From contig JAZRMQ010000042.1 of assembly GCA_045647745.1 (NCBI GenBank), forward strand, positions 1 to 24,399: a stretch of 24,399 nt of DNA, read 5' to 3'. Below the pieces are notes generated by a model. It had not been told where the DNA came from. It searched no databases and worked only from the letters and a program-made list of their open reading frames with translations. This DNA is from HGM04593 sp045647745 (GTDB lineage Bacteria > Bacteroidota > Bacteroidia > Bacteroidales > Bacteroidaceae). Position 1 is the first letter of the stretch. Each line of letters opens with the position of its first letter. This document shows positions 24,236 to 24,399 of this stretch, one piece after another. Position numbers and translations under genes: made by a program.

Positions 24236-24305
24236 CCATGTCGTTCTGTGAGCCAAGGAGTTGTACAAAAGGATTGTCTTCCTAAGACCGCTTGGCCTCC
24301 GACTT
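24222..24305. other. DNBSEQ/MGI sequencing adapter with sample barcode (artefact)
   Basis: The 84 bases are a 42-base segment (24222-24263, beginning AAGTCGGATCGTAGCC), ten variable bases (24264-24273) and a 32-base segment (24274-24305, ending TTGGCCTCCGACTT). From memory this is the known MGI/BGI adapter pair around a 10-base barcode, in order and at full length. It is not biological sequence. Confidence 0.97.
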
Positions 24306-24399
24306 GTATTGGAGATGATGCGTTCTCTTATTGCACCAGGCTTACTGGCATTGAAATTCCTAACAGCGTCACAAGCATTGGAAGTTCTGCGTTTCGTGA
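24306..24399 (+). repeat. Exact 94-bp copy of 23868-23961 (artefact of adapter read-through)
   Basis: The 94 bases after the adapter repeat 23868-23961 without a mismatch. Adapter preceded by 24221 and followed by 23868 is what a circular library molecule with an insert of about 354 bp (23868-24221) gives. This stretch should not be counted as additional genome. Confidence 0.9.

Noticed and set aside
22394..24268. Repetitive minus-strand open frames opposite the BspA-like gene
   Set aside because: Mirror frames of the 69-bp coding repeat; the plus-strand frame has the signal peptide and known repeat family.
24222..24305. Small inverted-repeat mobile element (MITE-like) with AAGTCGGA/TCCGACTT ends
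   Set aside because: The block is the complete DNBSEQ adapter with a 10-base barcode, and the following sequence is a re-read of the same insert.

Overview
The window comes from a Bacteroidales genome. The F1Fo ATP synthase operon has the Bacteroidetes gene order beta-epsilon-(AtpI-like)-a-c-b-delta-alpha-gamma, several intergenic regions carry TAnnTTTG promoter boxes, most starts have A/T-rich leaders rather than strong Shine-Dalgarno sites, and both ends carry BspA-type leucine-rich repeats. It is probably a gut or host-associated species, quite possibly from a metagenome assembly; the genus cannot be fixed from this sequence.

Layout. 1-345: REP-like palindromic repeats, no gene. 346-1914 (minus): a receptor-like Ser/Thr kinase made of a cytoplasmic kinase domain, one membrane helix and BspA-type repeats outside. 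2281-2322: a strong hairpin terminator. 2326-14920: a compact podovirus-like module. Its minus arm holds a small basic protein, two related small proteins and an intact large terminase. Its plus arm holds a scaffold-like protein, HK97-fold major capsid protein, a small head protein, a head-tail adaptor, a holin, a one-protein (u-) spanin and a 943-residue tail nozzle/stabilisation protein, ending in a terminator. Next come two small unknown minus-strand genes and a LexA/S24-type self-cleaving repressor. No portal, integrase, replication, endolysin or tail-fibre gene was recognised. 14990-22110: nine ATP synthase genes. 22376 onward: a secreted BspA-like repeat protein.

How it fits together. 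Terminase, scaffold, capsid, adaptor, nozzle and lysis genes are all open and keep key motifs, under a repressor of the kind inactivated by RecA during DNA damage. This could be a trimmed prophage, a satellite, or a domesticated particle (gene-transfer-agent-like) locus; the sequence alone does not decide. Two of the minus-arm promoters share an 18-bp box placed exactly 23 bp upstream of the -7 box. The module stops 69 bp before atpD, and a perfect -7 box for the ATP synthase operon overlaps the repressor stop codon.

Caution. Bases 24222-24305 are a DNBSEQ/MGI sequencing adapter with its 10-base barcode, and 24306-24399 exactly repeat 23868-23961. The right end is therefore an assembly artefact and the last gene is artificially stopped. 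Reliable genomic sequence ends at about 24221.
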